Source of the DNA: Cercis canadensis
Taxonomy: Eukaryota; Streptophyta; Magnoliopsida; Fabales; Fabaceae
DNA: 64,000 nucleotides
Reading direction: 5' to 3'
Assembly: GCA_003255065.1 (NCBI GenBank)
Contig: QAOA01000648.1
Location: 65,678-129,677, forward strand
Shown here: in pieces, positions 1 through 12,027 of the stretch
How the letters are laid out: every line of letters starts with the position of its first letter
Position numbering within the stretch: position 1 is the stretch's first letter
Translations under genes and position numbers: made by a program
Notes under the pieces: generated by a model
The model's input: only the letters and a program-made list of their open reading frames with translations
What the model was told of the DNA's origin: nothing
The model's database searches: none

Positions 1-362
1 GCTAATTTTGTTCTACCTACTGAATAATTTTTTTTTTCTTTTTAACATAGTCATCTCTAAATTTTAGGTGTGCTGGTGTCGTTTGGGTTGTACAGCTGGA
101 GCTCTTCTTTGTATCTTACAAATCCATTATTTGACAATATATAATACCTCAGGTGAGTGTGCTAAAAAAAGTTCAATCATCATATTATATTCTGATTTTT
201 AGTGTTTTCTAGTTTTGAATATTTTTCTTTTATAATATAGTATTCTTTTTGTGAACTATAATTTTCATCAGTATAAAATCCTATTGTGTGTTAATTGTAT
301 GAAGATTTTCCAAAAGAAAATTGAGAAAGAAAAAGGAGATGTTAGTTGGTGGACAAAGCACT
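1..362. other. AT-rich flank, no gene recognised
   Basis: AT-rich plant DNA ending at the assembly gap. There is one stretch that could be an exon between an acceptor near 67 and a donor near 153 (CAG followed by GTGAGT), but none of its three frames resembles a protein I know. It may be an intron or exon of the RHD3-like gene whose later exons start at 7512, because the CACTA element lies between them, but I cannot show this. Confidence 0.4.
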
Positions 363-1011
363 NNNNNNNNNNNNNNNNNNNNNNNNNNNNNNNNNNNNNN
401 NNNNNNNNNNNNNNNNNNNNNNNNNNNNNNNNNNNNNNNNNNNNNNNNNNNNNNNNNNNNNNNNNNNNNNNNNNNNNNNNNNNNNNNNNNNNNNNNNNNN
501 NNNNNNNNNNNNNNNNNNNNNNNNNNNNNNNNNNNNNNNNNNNNNNNNNNNNNNNNNNNNNNNNNNNNNNNNNNNNNNNNNNNNNNNNNNNNNNNNNNNN
601 NNNNNNNNNNNNNNNNNNNNNNNNNNNNNNNNNNNNNNNNNNNNNNNNNNNNNNNNNNNNNNNNNNNNNNNNNNNNNNNNNNNNNNNNNNNNNNNNNNNN
701 NNNNNNNNNNNNNNNNNNNNNNNNNNNNNNNNNNNNNNNNNNNNNNNNNNNNNNNNNNNNNNNNNNNNNNNNNNNNNNNNNNNNNNNNNNNNNNNNNNNN
801 NNNNNNNNNNNNNNNNNNNNNNNNNNNNNNNNNNNNNNNNNNNNNNNNNNNNNNNNNNNNNNNNNNNNNNNNNNNNNNNNNNNNNNNNNNNNNNNNNNNN
901 NNNNNNNNNNNNNNNNNNNNNNNNNNNNNNNNNNNNNNNNNNNNNNNNNNNNNNNNNNNNNNNNNNNNNNNNNNNNNNNNNNNNNNNNNNNNNNNNNNNN
1001 NNNNNNNNNNN
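363..1011. other. Assembly gap (649 N)
   Basis: An unbroken run of N. The missing 5' terminus of the CACTA element (a CACTA terminal inverted repeat and its 5' subterminal repeats) should lie here, because neither is visible on either side of the gap. Confidence 1.
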
Positions 1012-1147
1012 CACTCTCAAAGAATGAGATAGAAGCCATACCCATTTAGCTTTAAGTTGAGATCAATATGTGAAAAAAAAAAAAAAAAGTTCATCCAATC
1101 TTATTTTAGCGTTTGAATAGATAGAGATACCTGAGCATCGTCATTGG

Positions 1148-4100
1148 ATGTACAATAGGAAAAATCTTCAAGGGAATAGGTTATCAGAAGCATTCATATG
1201 GGGTGTTGATCAATTTATTTCAGCTGCAAAAGAATTGGAGGTGTTTAAAAAGGAAGGAAGATTTAGGTGTCCATGCTTAAAATGTAAGTGCTTGAGATTT
1301 CATGAGCCGGATGAAGTTGCTAAACATTTATATAGGAAAGGATTTCAGCCACATTATCATTATTGGCATAATCATGGGGAGACTGAACCACCAGTTCTTG
1401 GAAGAGGGTACGAAGCTGATGTAGTTTCTGATGATTTGAATCCATATGAGCGAATGGTTATTGATGCAGGGGGCTCTAGTTTCTATTCTGACCCTGAACC
1501 AGAGAAACCTAATTCTGAAGCCGCGAAGTTTTATGAGATGCTATGTGCGGCATAGTCTCCTTTATGGGATGGATGTGAAAGTCACTCCGTATTATCAATT
1601 GTAGTTAGACTGTTGAGTATCAAGTCTGATTACAATATGCCTCATGTGTGTACTGATGAGATAATCACATTGATAAAGGAGGTTTTGCCTTTGGGTCATC
1701 GAATGCCTGATAATTTTTATTAGACTAAGAAATTAGTGTCTTAACTTGAGTGTGGTTATAAGAAAATAAATTGTTGTCCATCCGGATGTATGCTATATTA
1801 TGGTGATGGTGAAGTAAATAGAGAATGCAGATTTTGTGGTGAAATCTGTTTTGAGGATAGAGGAAGTAGAAATAGCCGAAAAAAGGAGATTCCGAAAAAA
1901 TAGATGTGGTATTTACTAATAATTCCTTGGTTACAAAGATTGTTTGCCTCTAATGCAACTGCAACATACATGAGATGGCATCATGAAAATCGACGTGAGG
2001 AAGGAGTGTTGTCACACTCTTCAGATGGGGAAGCCTGGAAATATTTCAATATAACTCACCCGGAGTTTGCATCAGAACCAAGAAATGTGAGATTAAGTCT
2101 TTGTTTCGATGGTTTCAGTCCTTTCAATATGAACTCTAGTACATACTCTTGTTGGCCTGTAATCTTAACTCGGTACAATCTTCCTCCTGGAATGTGTATG
2201 AAGAGAGAATACATGTTTTTAACAATAAAAATTCCTAGCCCACATAATCCAAAAAGCAAGATAGATGTGTACCTACAGCCTCTGATTGATGATCTGAAAC
2301 TGTTATGGGATGATGGTGTGCAAATGTATGACATTTCTAAGAAATAAACTTTTTGTTTGAAGGCTGCTTTGATGTGGACAATCAATGACTTCCCTGCTTA
2401 TAGAATGTTGTCGGGTTGGCAAACAACAGGTCGTTTAGGTTGTCCAATTTGTATGGAAGGTTCAAAAGCATTTTATGCTAAAAATGGTCGAAAAGTTTGT
2501 TACTTTGATTCTCATTGGCAGTTCTTGCCCATGGATCATTCCTTTTGTAAGAACAAGAAGAACTTCTTGAAAGGTTTAATTTAATTGGGTCATCCGCCTC
2601 TGTGATTCTCAGGAGATCTCTTATTTGAACGAGTTTCTCAATTTCCTAAGATAACTGATACTGAAAGAATGTATCAATTACCTGATTATGGGGAGAGTCA
2701 TAATTGGACTAAACGCAGTATATTTTAGGATTTTCCGTATTGGTGTGACTTGTTAAACCGACACAATGTGGATGTCATGCATACAGAGAGTAATGTCTTC
2801 AAAAATATTTATAACACAGTCATGGATGTTAAAGGTAAAACCAAAGATAATGTAAAAGCAAGAATGGATCTCGGTTTGTATGGTAGACGAAAGGCCTTAG
2901 AGTTGGAAGACAGAAGCAATGAAAAATTTATCAAACCAAAAGCGCAATACACTTTGAATATGGATCAGAAAAGAGCAATATGTGAGTGGGTACAAGATCT
3001 GAGGCTTCCAGATGGATATGCATCAAACTTGGGGAGATGTGTTGATATGAGGAGTTGTACTTTGCAGCATATGAAGAGTCATGATTGTCATGTCTTCATG
3101 AAGAGATTACTTCTAATTGCATTTAGTTGTTTGCCTACTCCTATATGGGAATCTTTAACTGAGTTGAGTTATTTCTTTCGAGACTTATGTTGTCCGACAC
3201 TAGAAAAAAGAAGACTTGACATTATGGATAAAAATATTCCTATTATTTTGTGTAAATTGGAGAAGATATTTCCTCCTGGCTTCTTTGACGTCATGGAACA
3301 CTTACCAATACACTTAGTGTATGAAGCACAAGTTGGTGGACTTGTACAATATCGATGGATGTATCCATTTGAGAGATCTAAATCTATCATTTGAAAATTA
3401 ATAACATTTGAGTGCCTTGTCATTTATATTCATTATAATAACTCGGTAATATTTCAATTTTTCATAGGTTTTTACATCATCTTAAGAAAAAAGTGAAAAA
3501 TAAAGCTCATGTGGAGGGTTCTATTTGTGAAGCTTACATATTTGAGGAGACGTCTACATTTTGTTCATATTACTTTGAGTCTCATGTCCATTCTAAAAAT
3601 AGAAGAGTGTCTTGAAATTATGATAGTGGAGAGTCGTCTGTGCATCCTCCACTATCTATCTTTAATTATCTTGGCCGATGTGAGGGGACTGGTACAACTC
3701 GTTATCTAAATGAGAATGAAGTAGTTGCAGTATCTCTATATGTTCTTTCAAATTGTCTTAAAGTTCAACCATTCCTGAAGTAAGTAATGGTTTTCATGTG
3801 GTATTCAAGATTTTGCAAGTTTCTATACCTTAATGTTTAATGCATATAATGATGATTGCAGCATTTATGTTGAGTCATTGACATTAACTAGCAATAATCT
3901 TGGCTCCATTGAAGTTGTTAAACAAATAGAATCAAATTTTGTGCTTTGGTTCAAAAACTATGTAAGTGCTTTCCACAATTACGTAATTAAGTTATGATTA
4001 TTATCTATTATAACAGGTCTGTTGATATAACGTAGTCTTCATTAATGATTAATAGATGCACAATCTTGATAATCACATCGCAGATAAATTTTTATACAAT

Positions 4101-4779
4101 TTCGCTTGGGGGCCTTTAAGAGTAGTGTAGACATTACCAATTTATTTTGTCAATGATTATTCTTTTCACACATCAATTTGGGCACAGAATCGAAAGTCGA
4201 ATAATTATGGAGTAAATCTTCATGGTACAGATATTTTATATCATGAAATTATAGAAGAGATGATTGAGATAGAGTATCCTAGAATTCCTATTAAGCGATT
4301 GACACTTTTCAATTGTAAATGGTTTAATCCTTCGCCCATGGGTACAAGAATTTGTCCTAAGTATGAGATTATTGAGGTTAAATCGAATAAGAGATACAAT
4401 GGTAAGGATACATTTTATATTTGCTCAACAAGTGGAGCAAGTATATTTTACACCATTTCCATACCCAAATCCTAACAAGAGAGACTGGTTTGTGGTGATT
4501 AAGATGAAATCAAGATGCACAATTGAATTACGGGATGCTCCATTTCAAAATGATAGAACTTTGCACTTCATTGAAGTCTCTTCTCACAACCAAATTGTAG
4601 ATAATTTAATAGATGTTAATGATATGGGCGAAGATTTAAGGGACATTACAATTAATGCACATGTTGAAGCTGATGAGGAAGTGGGAGAGCATGGTGCAGA
4701 AGACGAAGAATCATATGATAGCGATGAGCTTGAAACTGAGGAGGAAGTCCCTAATGATTGCTTAGTTGAAAGTGATTGA
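1148..4779 (+). pseudogene. CACTA transposase (TNPD/tnp2 type), degraded
   Basis: Domains in order. A transposase-associated domain (about 1148-1400) has the cysteine cluster CPCLKCKCLRF and the closing Y-x-W-x-x-HGE signature. The tnp2 transposase core (about 1740-2740) has the signatures CFDGFSPF, YSCWPVILTRYNLPPGMCMK and IDVYLQPLIDDLKLLW. A DUF4218-type region (2750-3394) has MKSHDCHVFMKRLL. A DUF4216-type region (about 4080-4500) ends in RDWFVVIKMK, followed by an acidic tail (4620-4779). The protein binds element ends and cuts and pastes the transposon in the nucleus. Several in-frame stops separate these blocks, for example after CAA at 1555, at 1907 and near 2346, so the gene is dead unless some lie in introns. 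I chose 1148 as start because it opens the associated domain with no earlier in-frame ATG after the gap. Confidence 0.88.
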
Positions 4780-4887
4780 TTCATCTAAGTTAATTTATGG
4801 TTAAGTTATGACTTTATATTATTTTGTGGATGTATTTATTATTTAATGTCTCACTTATAGGTGTACTAATATTTTTTTTATTCACAG

Positions 4888-6565
4888 ATGTCAGGGATAG
4901 GCACACGTGCACGTGGTTTGGGCTCCTGAGACAGAGGGAGAGTTCCTGCTTCATTACAGACTTATTCTACACCTCCTGACATGCAAATTGATCATACACC
5001 ATCTCCTACTCCTATTGAATCCACCCCTCGACATTCATCGCATGCACCATCGACTCAAGGTTCTTCTACTGCTGCGTTTACTGCAGCGGCGTGTGGATCG
5101 ACTGATAGTAGGATATTGGTTCGACCAAATGGGAAGGAGTATGATATCTAAATTTTCTATGTTTTATTGTTGTAAATTTTAGTACTATTTTCATACATGT
5201 TATATATATAATAAATATTCTAATTTCTGTTGTATAGGTTTATACCGTCCACTACCAAAGTTGCTGTCATTTCTTCTGTCATGAAGGCCAAGTACGAACA
5301 ACTGTGGACGGGCTGAAAGGAAATTCCCCAGGAAGTGAGAGATTTGTGGTGGGTCAAATTTCGGGTAATACAACTAAATTATATTATTTACTTTACACAT
5401 TATGTTTGTCAATTGTGTTCAAATAGTAGTCTAACTAATTTCTCACTTTTATTGGTTCAAAAATATTGTAGGTGGGATCCGCAACATGATGATGTTATTA
5501 GGCGGATATGGGAGGCTAAGTGTGCTGACACGGTCTGAGCAAACTTAGCCTCTATTCGTGCTCGCAAGTCGAAGGGAAAATGGTTGTCCAAGGACATCCT
5601 TGACACACTATGGGTTAAGTAGAGGACTGACTCTGAGTTTAAGGATAGGTCAGAGCGAAACAAGAAGAATCGATCAGCTAGTGAGGGAGGATTATGTCTG
5701 AATCGGGGTGGCTCCATTTATGTGTCAGAGCATAAAAGGCGATATGTAAGTTTTATTTACTGATAATAAAGTTTTTATAAGTATGTTTTAATTTATCACT
5801 GATAACTAACATAAATTTATTATATGTTTCAGACACAAGAGCTAGGGAGAAAGGCTACCATCCCAGAGCTTTTTCATAAGTTGAACTATAATGATGAGAC
5901 GAACCAATGGTCAACACCTAGGGCAGCAATGACTTATGTCAGTATCTCTAATTATAACATACTTGTAGTATAATTAATGTATTCTCACTAATTACTTTTG
6001 CTTTGTGTTCTTTTGGAAATTATATGCAGAATTCTTTTGAGAAGTTAAAAGAGGATGTTGCAGTTTCAGGATCATTTGTTGATGACTCAGCCCTCTTTTT
6101 CCAAGCGACTGGGGGAAAAAATAAGAGAGGTAGAGCTTATGGATTTGGATCCGAAGTAGCATTCTATTCTTCATTCAGGTCCAGGTCTCAGTCAGCCACC
6201 ACTGAACCTAACATTGATGACCTTACTCAGATGCAACAGCGTATTGCAGTTCTTGAGACCCAATTGGAAGAACATCAACGTACTCATGCACAACTTGAGG
6301 TATCAATGAACCGGGTTGCACAACTTGAACTTGAGGCGGAGTTGAACACTCAACAGTCCTAGCTGCAGTCCCAAAGATAGTCTAATCTACGAGTCTCTCA
6401 ACTTGAGAGCGAATTGACTACACTTAAAAGATATTTTGAGCAATTCACTAGAGGTACGCAATATCGACCTAACGACTCAGAGGCTGCACCTACTACGTCG
6501 TTATGACCTCCAACTATCCATGAAGATGACGATGAGAACTTGGGAGATGATTCTTCAGATTTTTA
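4888..6565 (+). pseudogene. CACTA second gene, TNPA-like (plant Ptta/En/Spm domain), degraded
   Basis: A multi-exon gene starting MSGIGTRARG with a Ser/Thr/Pro-rich head. The conserved Ptta/En/Spm region is spread over exons near 5240-5365 (EVRDLWWVKF), 5470-5745 (KNRSASEGG, GGSIYVSEHKRR), 5832-5938 (ELGRKATIPELFHKL) and 6030-6360 (GGKNKRGRAYGFGSE), followed by a heptad-like Gln/Leu coiled coil (MQQRIAVLETQLEEHQ). Introns have GT-AG ends and AT-rich bodies. In the family this protein binds subterminal repeats and helps the transposase. There are at least three in-frame stops (for instance TGA at 4927 and near 5314), so it is broken. The same GGKNK-G-R-YG-GSE signature recurs in the other CACTA element at about 39.7 kb. 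Confidence 0.82.
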
Positions 6566-6689
6566 GGAGTTAATTTGTATCTCTTACTCTGTTTTATATT
6601 TCCTCACTTATATTGGATATTGCATATTTTTTCGGATTAGATCTATATATATTCAGATGCTTGACTATTTTACACATTTTGAATATGTT

Positions 6690-7455
6690 TCGCTGATTTG
6701 TTGGAATTGGCCTACAAAATAAACAAAATGTTATGGTTAGGGTTTTTTGCAAAATTTCAATGGAATTTTCTGTTGGAATTACCGTTGGAATTTTATTTAA
6801 ACAAAATAAAAAAATTTAATTTTTTTAAAAAATTTCAACGAAAAATACCGTTGGAATTACCCTTGGAATTTTTTAAAAAAATTAATTTTTTTAAATAAAA
6901 TTCCAATGGTATTTCCAACCGAATTTTCCGTTGGAATTTTTAAAGAAAATTCCATCGGTATTTTCCGTTGGAATTACCATTGGAATGTTTAAAAAAAATT
7001 AATTTTTTTTATTTTGTTTAAATAAAATTCCAACGGTAATTCCAACGAAATTTTTTGTTGGAATTTCTAAAGACAATTCCAACGGACTTTTCCGTTGGAA
7101 TTACCGTTGGAAGTTTTTTAAAAAATTAAATTTTTTTATTTTGTATAAATAAAATTTCAATGGTAATTCCAATGGAATTTTCCGTTGGAATTTCTAAAGA
7201 CAATTCCAACGGACTTTTCCGTTGGAATTTTTAAAAAAATTAATTTTTTTTTTTATTTTGTTTAAATAAAATTTCAACGGAAAGTTCAATTCCAACGGAA
7301 AATTCCGTTGGAATTACCGTTGAAATTTTCTTTCCGTCGGAATTTTCGTTCCAATGTCAAATTCCAAAGACACTTTTTCGAACGAATGAAATTCCGTTGG
7401 AACTCCAAATTCCAACGGAAAAATTTCGTTTGAATCCTGCAAAATTCTTGTAGTG
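6690..7455. repeat. CACTA 3' subterminal repeat field (TTCCAACGG / CCGTTGGAA)
   Basis: More than twenty copies of a 9-12 base motif, TTCCAACGG, in both orientations, many as back-to-back palindromes of the form TTCCAACGGAA. They are separated by A/T-rich spacers that themselves repeat (AAAAAATTAATTTTTTT). The field runs right up to the terminal TTGTAGTG. Subterminal arrays of this kind are the binding sites of TNPA-like proteins in CACTA elements. Short open frames here are artefacts of the repeats. Confidence 0.88.
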
Positions 7456-7511
7456 ACAATGGAATCGTCCCATGGAAATTAGTTTACTGATGTTCTTTTC
7501 TTTTTCTATAG

Positions 7512-8669
7512 CCAAAGTTGAAACAAGAATTATCAGACTCTACAATATATTTTGTGTGAAGAAATAGATCCAACTTGGTAAAAAATAAGAGAGCGTTTCA
7601 AAAGTGTGATTAAGTCAACTCTGTCTCAACTTCACAATACATTATTAGAGTTTCGGGTTGATGAAGAAAACAAGAAAGAAAAGATTGAGAGTATAGAGAA
7701 ATATGCAAAACTTGTTGTCGAATCAAAGGCCAGAGAAGAATCTGGTAGGGCCAAAGTCCATATGATCAGGAAGTAAGTTGCCTCTAATCATGAAATTAGA
7801 ATTTATTCCCTTCCTTGGGAAATTTCTACAACTTAGGCTTATATGCACACCTATTTGATGGAAAACAGATTTGTCAAACTTATCAAATATGACTACAATT
7901 CATGGCCCCGTCATTGGAAAAACAATGAAGAAATTGATAGAGCTGCCAGGGATGCTCTTTCCACTGTATGATACCATAACTCATTGTGCATAATTTTACG
8001 TTTTGGAAACTGTTACAATTGAAAATGGATTATTATAATACATGTAGCTAGTATAGGATTTTGCAACATATAACTTATTTTGACTTTTTAATTGATATTA
8101 AAATTTCTGCAGCCCTTGAAGTTGCTAGCTGGTTTGGCGGCAATCCGTTTGGAAGATGGTGATACTGATGATAATATTCAAGATATATTGTCTTCTACTT
8201 TATTGGGTTCTGGAGATCGAAAGGCATTAAAAGATCTTGATTCTCCATCTTGGAAAAAGGTGAGAGTCTGGGACTTGGGAAATTTTAAGTTGAAATTTCC
8301 TTATTTTTTTTAGTCTTTATTGGTGAGAAGTTAACAATGCTATATACATTCTGAAAGTATAATTGCTGCAAGTTGAAATGGGTATACAGAAGAATAATAT
8401 TTTTTATAAACTAGTATTCCACACATTACTTCCTACTCAGACACTTGCTAGCATTTGGACTAAATACATGGCTGGTACTTGAGATGAGAAAAAGGTTGTT
8501 TTTATATATGCTATTTACATCCATAACCTTTAACCTTAATACATTTTTTTTGTGGTATACATTAATGCAAGTTTCACCCTCCAGAACCTTGATAACACCT
8601 ATTTTGTGCAAAGAGTTGTGGGAAACGTTCAGGGTTGAGGTAAAAGATGCTGTCAATAACAGTCCAGAG
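7512..8669 (+). pseudogene. RHD3-like: RHD3-like (SEY1/atlastin-type GTPase) C-terminal exons, degraded
   Basis: Four exon-like blocks match the helical C-terminal half of plant ROOT HAIR DEFECTIVE 3, an ER-membrane GTPase that fuses tubules. They are 7512-7772 (KYAKLVVESKAREESGRAK), 7869-7965 (WPRHWKNNEEIDRAARDAL, matching the family's MPRVWTGKEDIRAITK-type block), 8113-8259 (PLKLLAGLAAIRLEDGD) and 8572-8669 (TLITPILCKELWETFRVE, matching TLITPVQCKSLWRQFK). The introns have GT-AG borders. The first block has a TAA after DPTW and a frame change before it. The last junction is one base out of phase as I read it. The expected NNNWLPPPWAI membrane exon is not seen before the next element. So this is a decayed copy, interrupted upstream by the CACTA element. 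Confidence 0.85.
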
Positions 8670-8692
8670 GTACCATATTACCCACTTTAAGA

Positions 8693-8714
8693 GTGTATAC
8701 ATACATACATACAT

Positions 8715-8788
<74 letters not shown>
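8693..8788. repeat. (TA)n microsatellite with TACA head
   Basis: Begins as ATACATACATACAT and becomes an almost pure (TA)n tract of about 65 bases. A simple-sequence repeat just after the RHD3-like exons. Confidence 0.95.
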
Positions 8789-8790
<2 letters not shown>

Positions 8791-9270
8791 TTTTAAAAAT
8801 ATCTGTTTTATAGTAGCTGTAACTTAAATCCTAACATTTGAACGTTGATCTAAATATTTCATTTCCTTTTCCCAGAAAAGAAAATATTTTCTTTAAACAG
8901 AACTTATAATATATTCATACTAAATTTTGCATTATAAAAAGACAAATGCGAAAGCTATGTCAAACGATTGTTAAATCAATTTTAAAACAAAATTTTATGA
9001 CTTACATCATAAAAATATTTAATAATATGTATTTTCACGGAGACATATAATTTCAAACATGGAAACTAAACTACAAGGAAATAGTGTTAAGAATGGCAGG
9101 CGGATTTTAACAAAAACAATTAATGTTTTTCAGAAAACTTTGTTTGGTCTAAAAAAAAAAGGTTTCAATTGAAGTTTCAAACAAATGTAAACAGCGAGAG
9201 AATTGTACTGTGTTTACTTTGACAAACCTGAGAGAGAATTGCTTCCTAAGAAAATGGAATAACCTGAAGT
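8789..9270. other. AT-rich intergenic stretch, nothing recognised
   Basis: No coding signature on either strand. It lies between the microsatellite and the Copia scrap. Confidence 0.4.
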
Positions 9271-10041
9271 GTTTCTTCTATCATTAATTGAGCCAGCCCA
9301 TTAATATCAGTGTAACCAATCAATATATTGTCTTCTTTAGCTTCGTATAGCATAGTTATTGGCATATTTGACATATCTTAGGGTTTAGAGTTTAGGGTCT
9401 CTTGGCTGTTTCATATATTGTTGCTTGCGATGCTCAATCTTAAACATAGTAATAATACTAATGGCATAAGTAATGTCTAGTCTTGTATTAGTGATCAGTG
9501 ACTTGACAAGTTTCATCTCTCTTCGCCTTCTCCTTGTCATTGCTTCCTCTTAACTAGTTGACAATCTACCATGGAAACTTCTTCAATAAATCAATAGCAT
9601 AACTTCTTTAAGAAAGAAACTTCTTCACATTCTTGCTTTACTTCTGTACTATGAAAGTACTTCATGAGCTTCAAGTAATCCCGAAATTGATTCACCATGG
9701 CCTTTCTTTAAATCTTCTAGTAAGTGATCATTAGTTCCCATTTAAATCAACTCATCAATATAAGGGAAAAATTAGACTTTCAGGGCCATATTGAATTTGG
9801 ACAATAATCGTAGAGAGGGCTCACTTGTACTTCTTTGGAATTTGTTCTGTTGTAAATAATTATCTATCTTACTATTTGAAGCTCTTGGAGCTTGTTTAAG
9901 GCTTGCCATCTGATGCTGATACACCTTCTCTTGCCCTTTGATGGTATAGCGTTGTAGTTGCTTTTCATACGTTTCTTTCAAGTTCTCTAGTAAAAAGGCT
10001 GAATTCACATCAAAATAATAGGCAAAAGTTTTGATTGACAA
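9270..10041 (-). mobile_element. Copia retrotransposon scrap (reverse transcriptase and RNase H)
   Basis: On the minus strand, about 9800-9960 reads as the Copia reverse transcriptase motif SLKQAPRASNSKIDNYLQQ, and about 9290-9350 as the start of RNase H (MLYEAKEDNILIGYTD). No LTRs are visible. It is an old, clearly broken fragment with many breaks, lying between two pieces of RHD3-like gene. Confidence 0.75.
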
Positions 10042-10215
10042 GATTTAAGCCAACGATCCTCTTGTCTCATGCCTTCTCCAAAGCTGCCAAGTTCAATAAT
10101 TTTTAATCATTTTCATCTCTTCATCCATGATTTTTCACAATTCTTTAGTAATTAGAATAGAAGACATTATTTTTGGCACAATTAATGATTTTTTGTTCTC
10201 CTCTATATTTGTCAG

Positions 10216-10314
10216 CTGATCCAACCTGAACATCAAGATATGCTGAATCATTTAAGGCTGGAATATTGGAATAAATTCATGGAAGCATTTGATAAGCATT
10301 CAAGTGAACAGAAG
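10216..10314 (+). pseudogene. RHD3-like: Isolated RHD3-like middle exon
   Basis: A clean 33-codon open exon bordered by TTTGTCAG and a GTATCT donor. It reads LIQPEHQDMLNHLRLEYW, with a Phe/Ala-rich helix after it. This aligns with the RHD3 block [21 protein letters not shown], which sits about 80-100 residues before the part encoded at 7512. It is therefore downstream in the DNA of exons that should follow it in the protein. No neighbouring RHD3 exons were found on either side, so it is a stray from another copy or from a rearrangement. Confidence 0.75.
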
Positions 10315-11085
10315 GTATCTGCCGGAAATTTTAATAGTTGCATCAACCTTGAAGGTAATTTGATAGTTAGACAAGTGCTTTGAAAATCACATGTGAATTT
10401 CTTAGTTTAGTATGGGATTATCCTTTATAAGGTGAACATTATAACCATTTTTATGTGTTTTCCTTATGAGTCTAAATTTTTTTTGGTACTTTGGCTGCCT
10501 ATTGTGTTCAAGATAGGTAGGGGTGTTGTGTAGTTGTAGTGTAGGCGAGCTAGAACTTGAAAGGACCTATGAAGTTCCTGCAAGCATAAAACATGAAGGG
10601 AGGGATGAAACCACTCCGATCCTCAACTTAGATTATCTCTAGGAGTGTTTTGGAGGGAAAGAGAGTAATCAAATTGAGTGAGTATAAGAATGAGTACTTG
10701 TAACTGGGTCTGGTTCTTTTATAATACTTTGAAGGCAAGGTTGAGATAGTTGGCCTTGCAGCCAATCTTATCCTTTTTATTGCGTGCATGCAACTAGGAG
10801 GCTACGCTTCCTTTTGTTTTGGAAACGTCATTATATGCCCTTCCTTTAAAGGTGGTGAAAGAGTTGTCGTGTATGCCAACGTAGTTTCTGTAGACAAGAT
10901 TAAGAGTTTAGGTGTTATGCATTGTAGAGTACTTCTTGGTGGGTGGGCTTGTTGTGTCCTGGTCTTCTTTTACTCCTTCCTTCTTTATTTTGTTGTCTTT
11001 CTCTGACTCTTAACTTGATATTTTGTAGGATCGAAAGAAGAAGATATTATTATCGGAGCTTGTTTCAACTCGTCCCAAATCCAAA
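10315..11085. other. Non-coding, possible promoter and leader of the next gene
   Basis: No protein match. A TATA-like TTTTATAATAC at about 10715 and an acceptor-like TTTTGTAG at about 11029, 57 bases before the ATG at 11086, would fit a promoter and a spliced leader for the coiled-coil gene. This is inference from position only. Confidence 0.35.
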
Positions 11086-12027
11086 ATGACGGCGCAAAAG
11101 TCTTTGAAGAAGAAGTCAGAGAGTAAGGGAAAGAGTCACTCGGTGACTGCTGTGGAGTTAGGTTGTGCTATAGCTTCCGAGTTGACTATAGGATCTTGGC
11201 CATTGCCTACCATTCCTAATTCATTTGGTTATCCTTTTAACACCTTTTCTTCTCCTATTGATGTGGGTCTTGAGATTGATCCTAACATATGTTTCTGGAA
11301 CCAAGCTATTAACTATGGAAATATGATAGATAGAACTTTGCTATTTTCCTTTGATGTGGGGCACCATAAGCAGCTTACTCTTGCCCAACGGGGGCACTTC
11401 ATAGAGACTATTTGTTTGCTGGTGAGCAATTTGCCATTTCTGCTTTTAGTTGGGAAAGAACGATTTCAATGTTGTCTTTCAACTAATAATTTTGTGTTAT
11501 TTATAGCTTCTTAGTATAATGAGGATCCAAAATTTGGAGTGCGCATATCTTTTTAGTCGTCTGTCCAAAGTGGAGACGTCTGGGAAGGACAAAGCCGAGA
11601 TGGAGACAAGGATTGCCAAACTTCACAATGAGCTGAAGGGTGAGCAAGCTTTTGGCCAATTTGTGGAAGCTGCCAATGCTGAGAGAAAGGCCAATAAAGT
11701 AAGTTGGTTGATGAGCTGAACGTATTAATGGCAAAATTGGCCAATACGAATGATGCAATGGTAGAGCTGGGTGCGGAAAAGGAAATTTTGTCCCTAGAGA
11801 AAGCAGATGCAATTAAGAGATTCAAGAGTTATTGGGACAGGCTAGAATATGGCTTTTGGAATGGTGTGAATCAGGCTGCTTATCAGGCCAAGCTCCAGTA
11901 TCCAGGGTTTGAGGTGGATGAGACTAAGCTTTGTAAGTTCAAGGTTTTGCACAAAAGGCAGCTGATGGACCCAAGGGAGGTACCAGAGGAAGAAATTGAT
12001 GAGGAAGCTGACCTAGGTCGGCCCTAG
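11086..12027 (+). pseudogene. Coiled-coil protein gene, family not recognised, broken
   Basis: The ATG at 11086 opens a lysine/serine-rich head (MTAQKSLKKKSESKGKS) and a globular part ending ETICLL. A donor at 11422 (GTGAGC) and an acceptor near 11513 (TTTATAG) join in phase to a strongly charged helical region (SKVETSGKDKAEMETRIAKL) likely to form a coiled coil. The frame then shifts at about 11700 before a second helical block (VDELNVLMAKLANTNDAM) and a tail with a WDRLEYGFWNG motif and an acidic end. Coiled-coil tails of this style occur in several plant transposon-associated ORF families. I cannot name this one, and it could be a host gene remnant. The shift near 11700 suggests a pseudogene or an unusual short intron. 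Confidence 0.5.

Larger units (their letters stand above)
1012..7455 (+). mobile_element. CACTA (En/Spm) DNA transposon, 5' end in the gap
   Basis: A CACTA-superfamily element with the classic two-gene layout: a TNPD-like transposase (1148-4779) followed by a TNPA-like gene with the plant Ptta/En/Spm domain (4888-6565), then a field of short direct and inverted subterminal repeats. The 3' terminus reads TTCTTGTAGTG and ends at 7455, the reverse complement of a CACTACAAGAA terminal repeat. The three bases after it (ACA) would be the target duplication, but the left copy is hidden by the gap. Immediately downstream is an intron of an RHD3-like gene, so the element inserted into that gene. Both genes carry in-frame stops, so this copy does not look autonomous. 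Confidence 0.9.

Noticed and set aside
67-152. Possible exon before the gap
   Set aside because: Borders look like splice sites, but no frame matches RHD3 or any family I know.
251-1049. Several open frames over the gap
   Set aside because: They consist almost wholly of undetermined residues.
6698-6898. Small open frame in the CACTA subterminal field
   Set aside because: Repeat-derived, low-complexity Phe/Lys/Asn peptide.
9379-9405. Telomere-like TTAGGGTTTAGAGTTTAGGG
   Set aside because: Only about three degenerate units; too short to separate from chance in AT-rich DNA.
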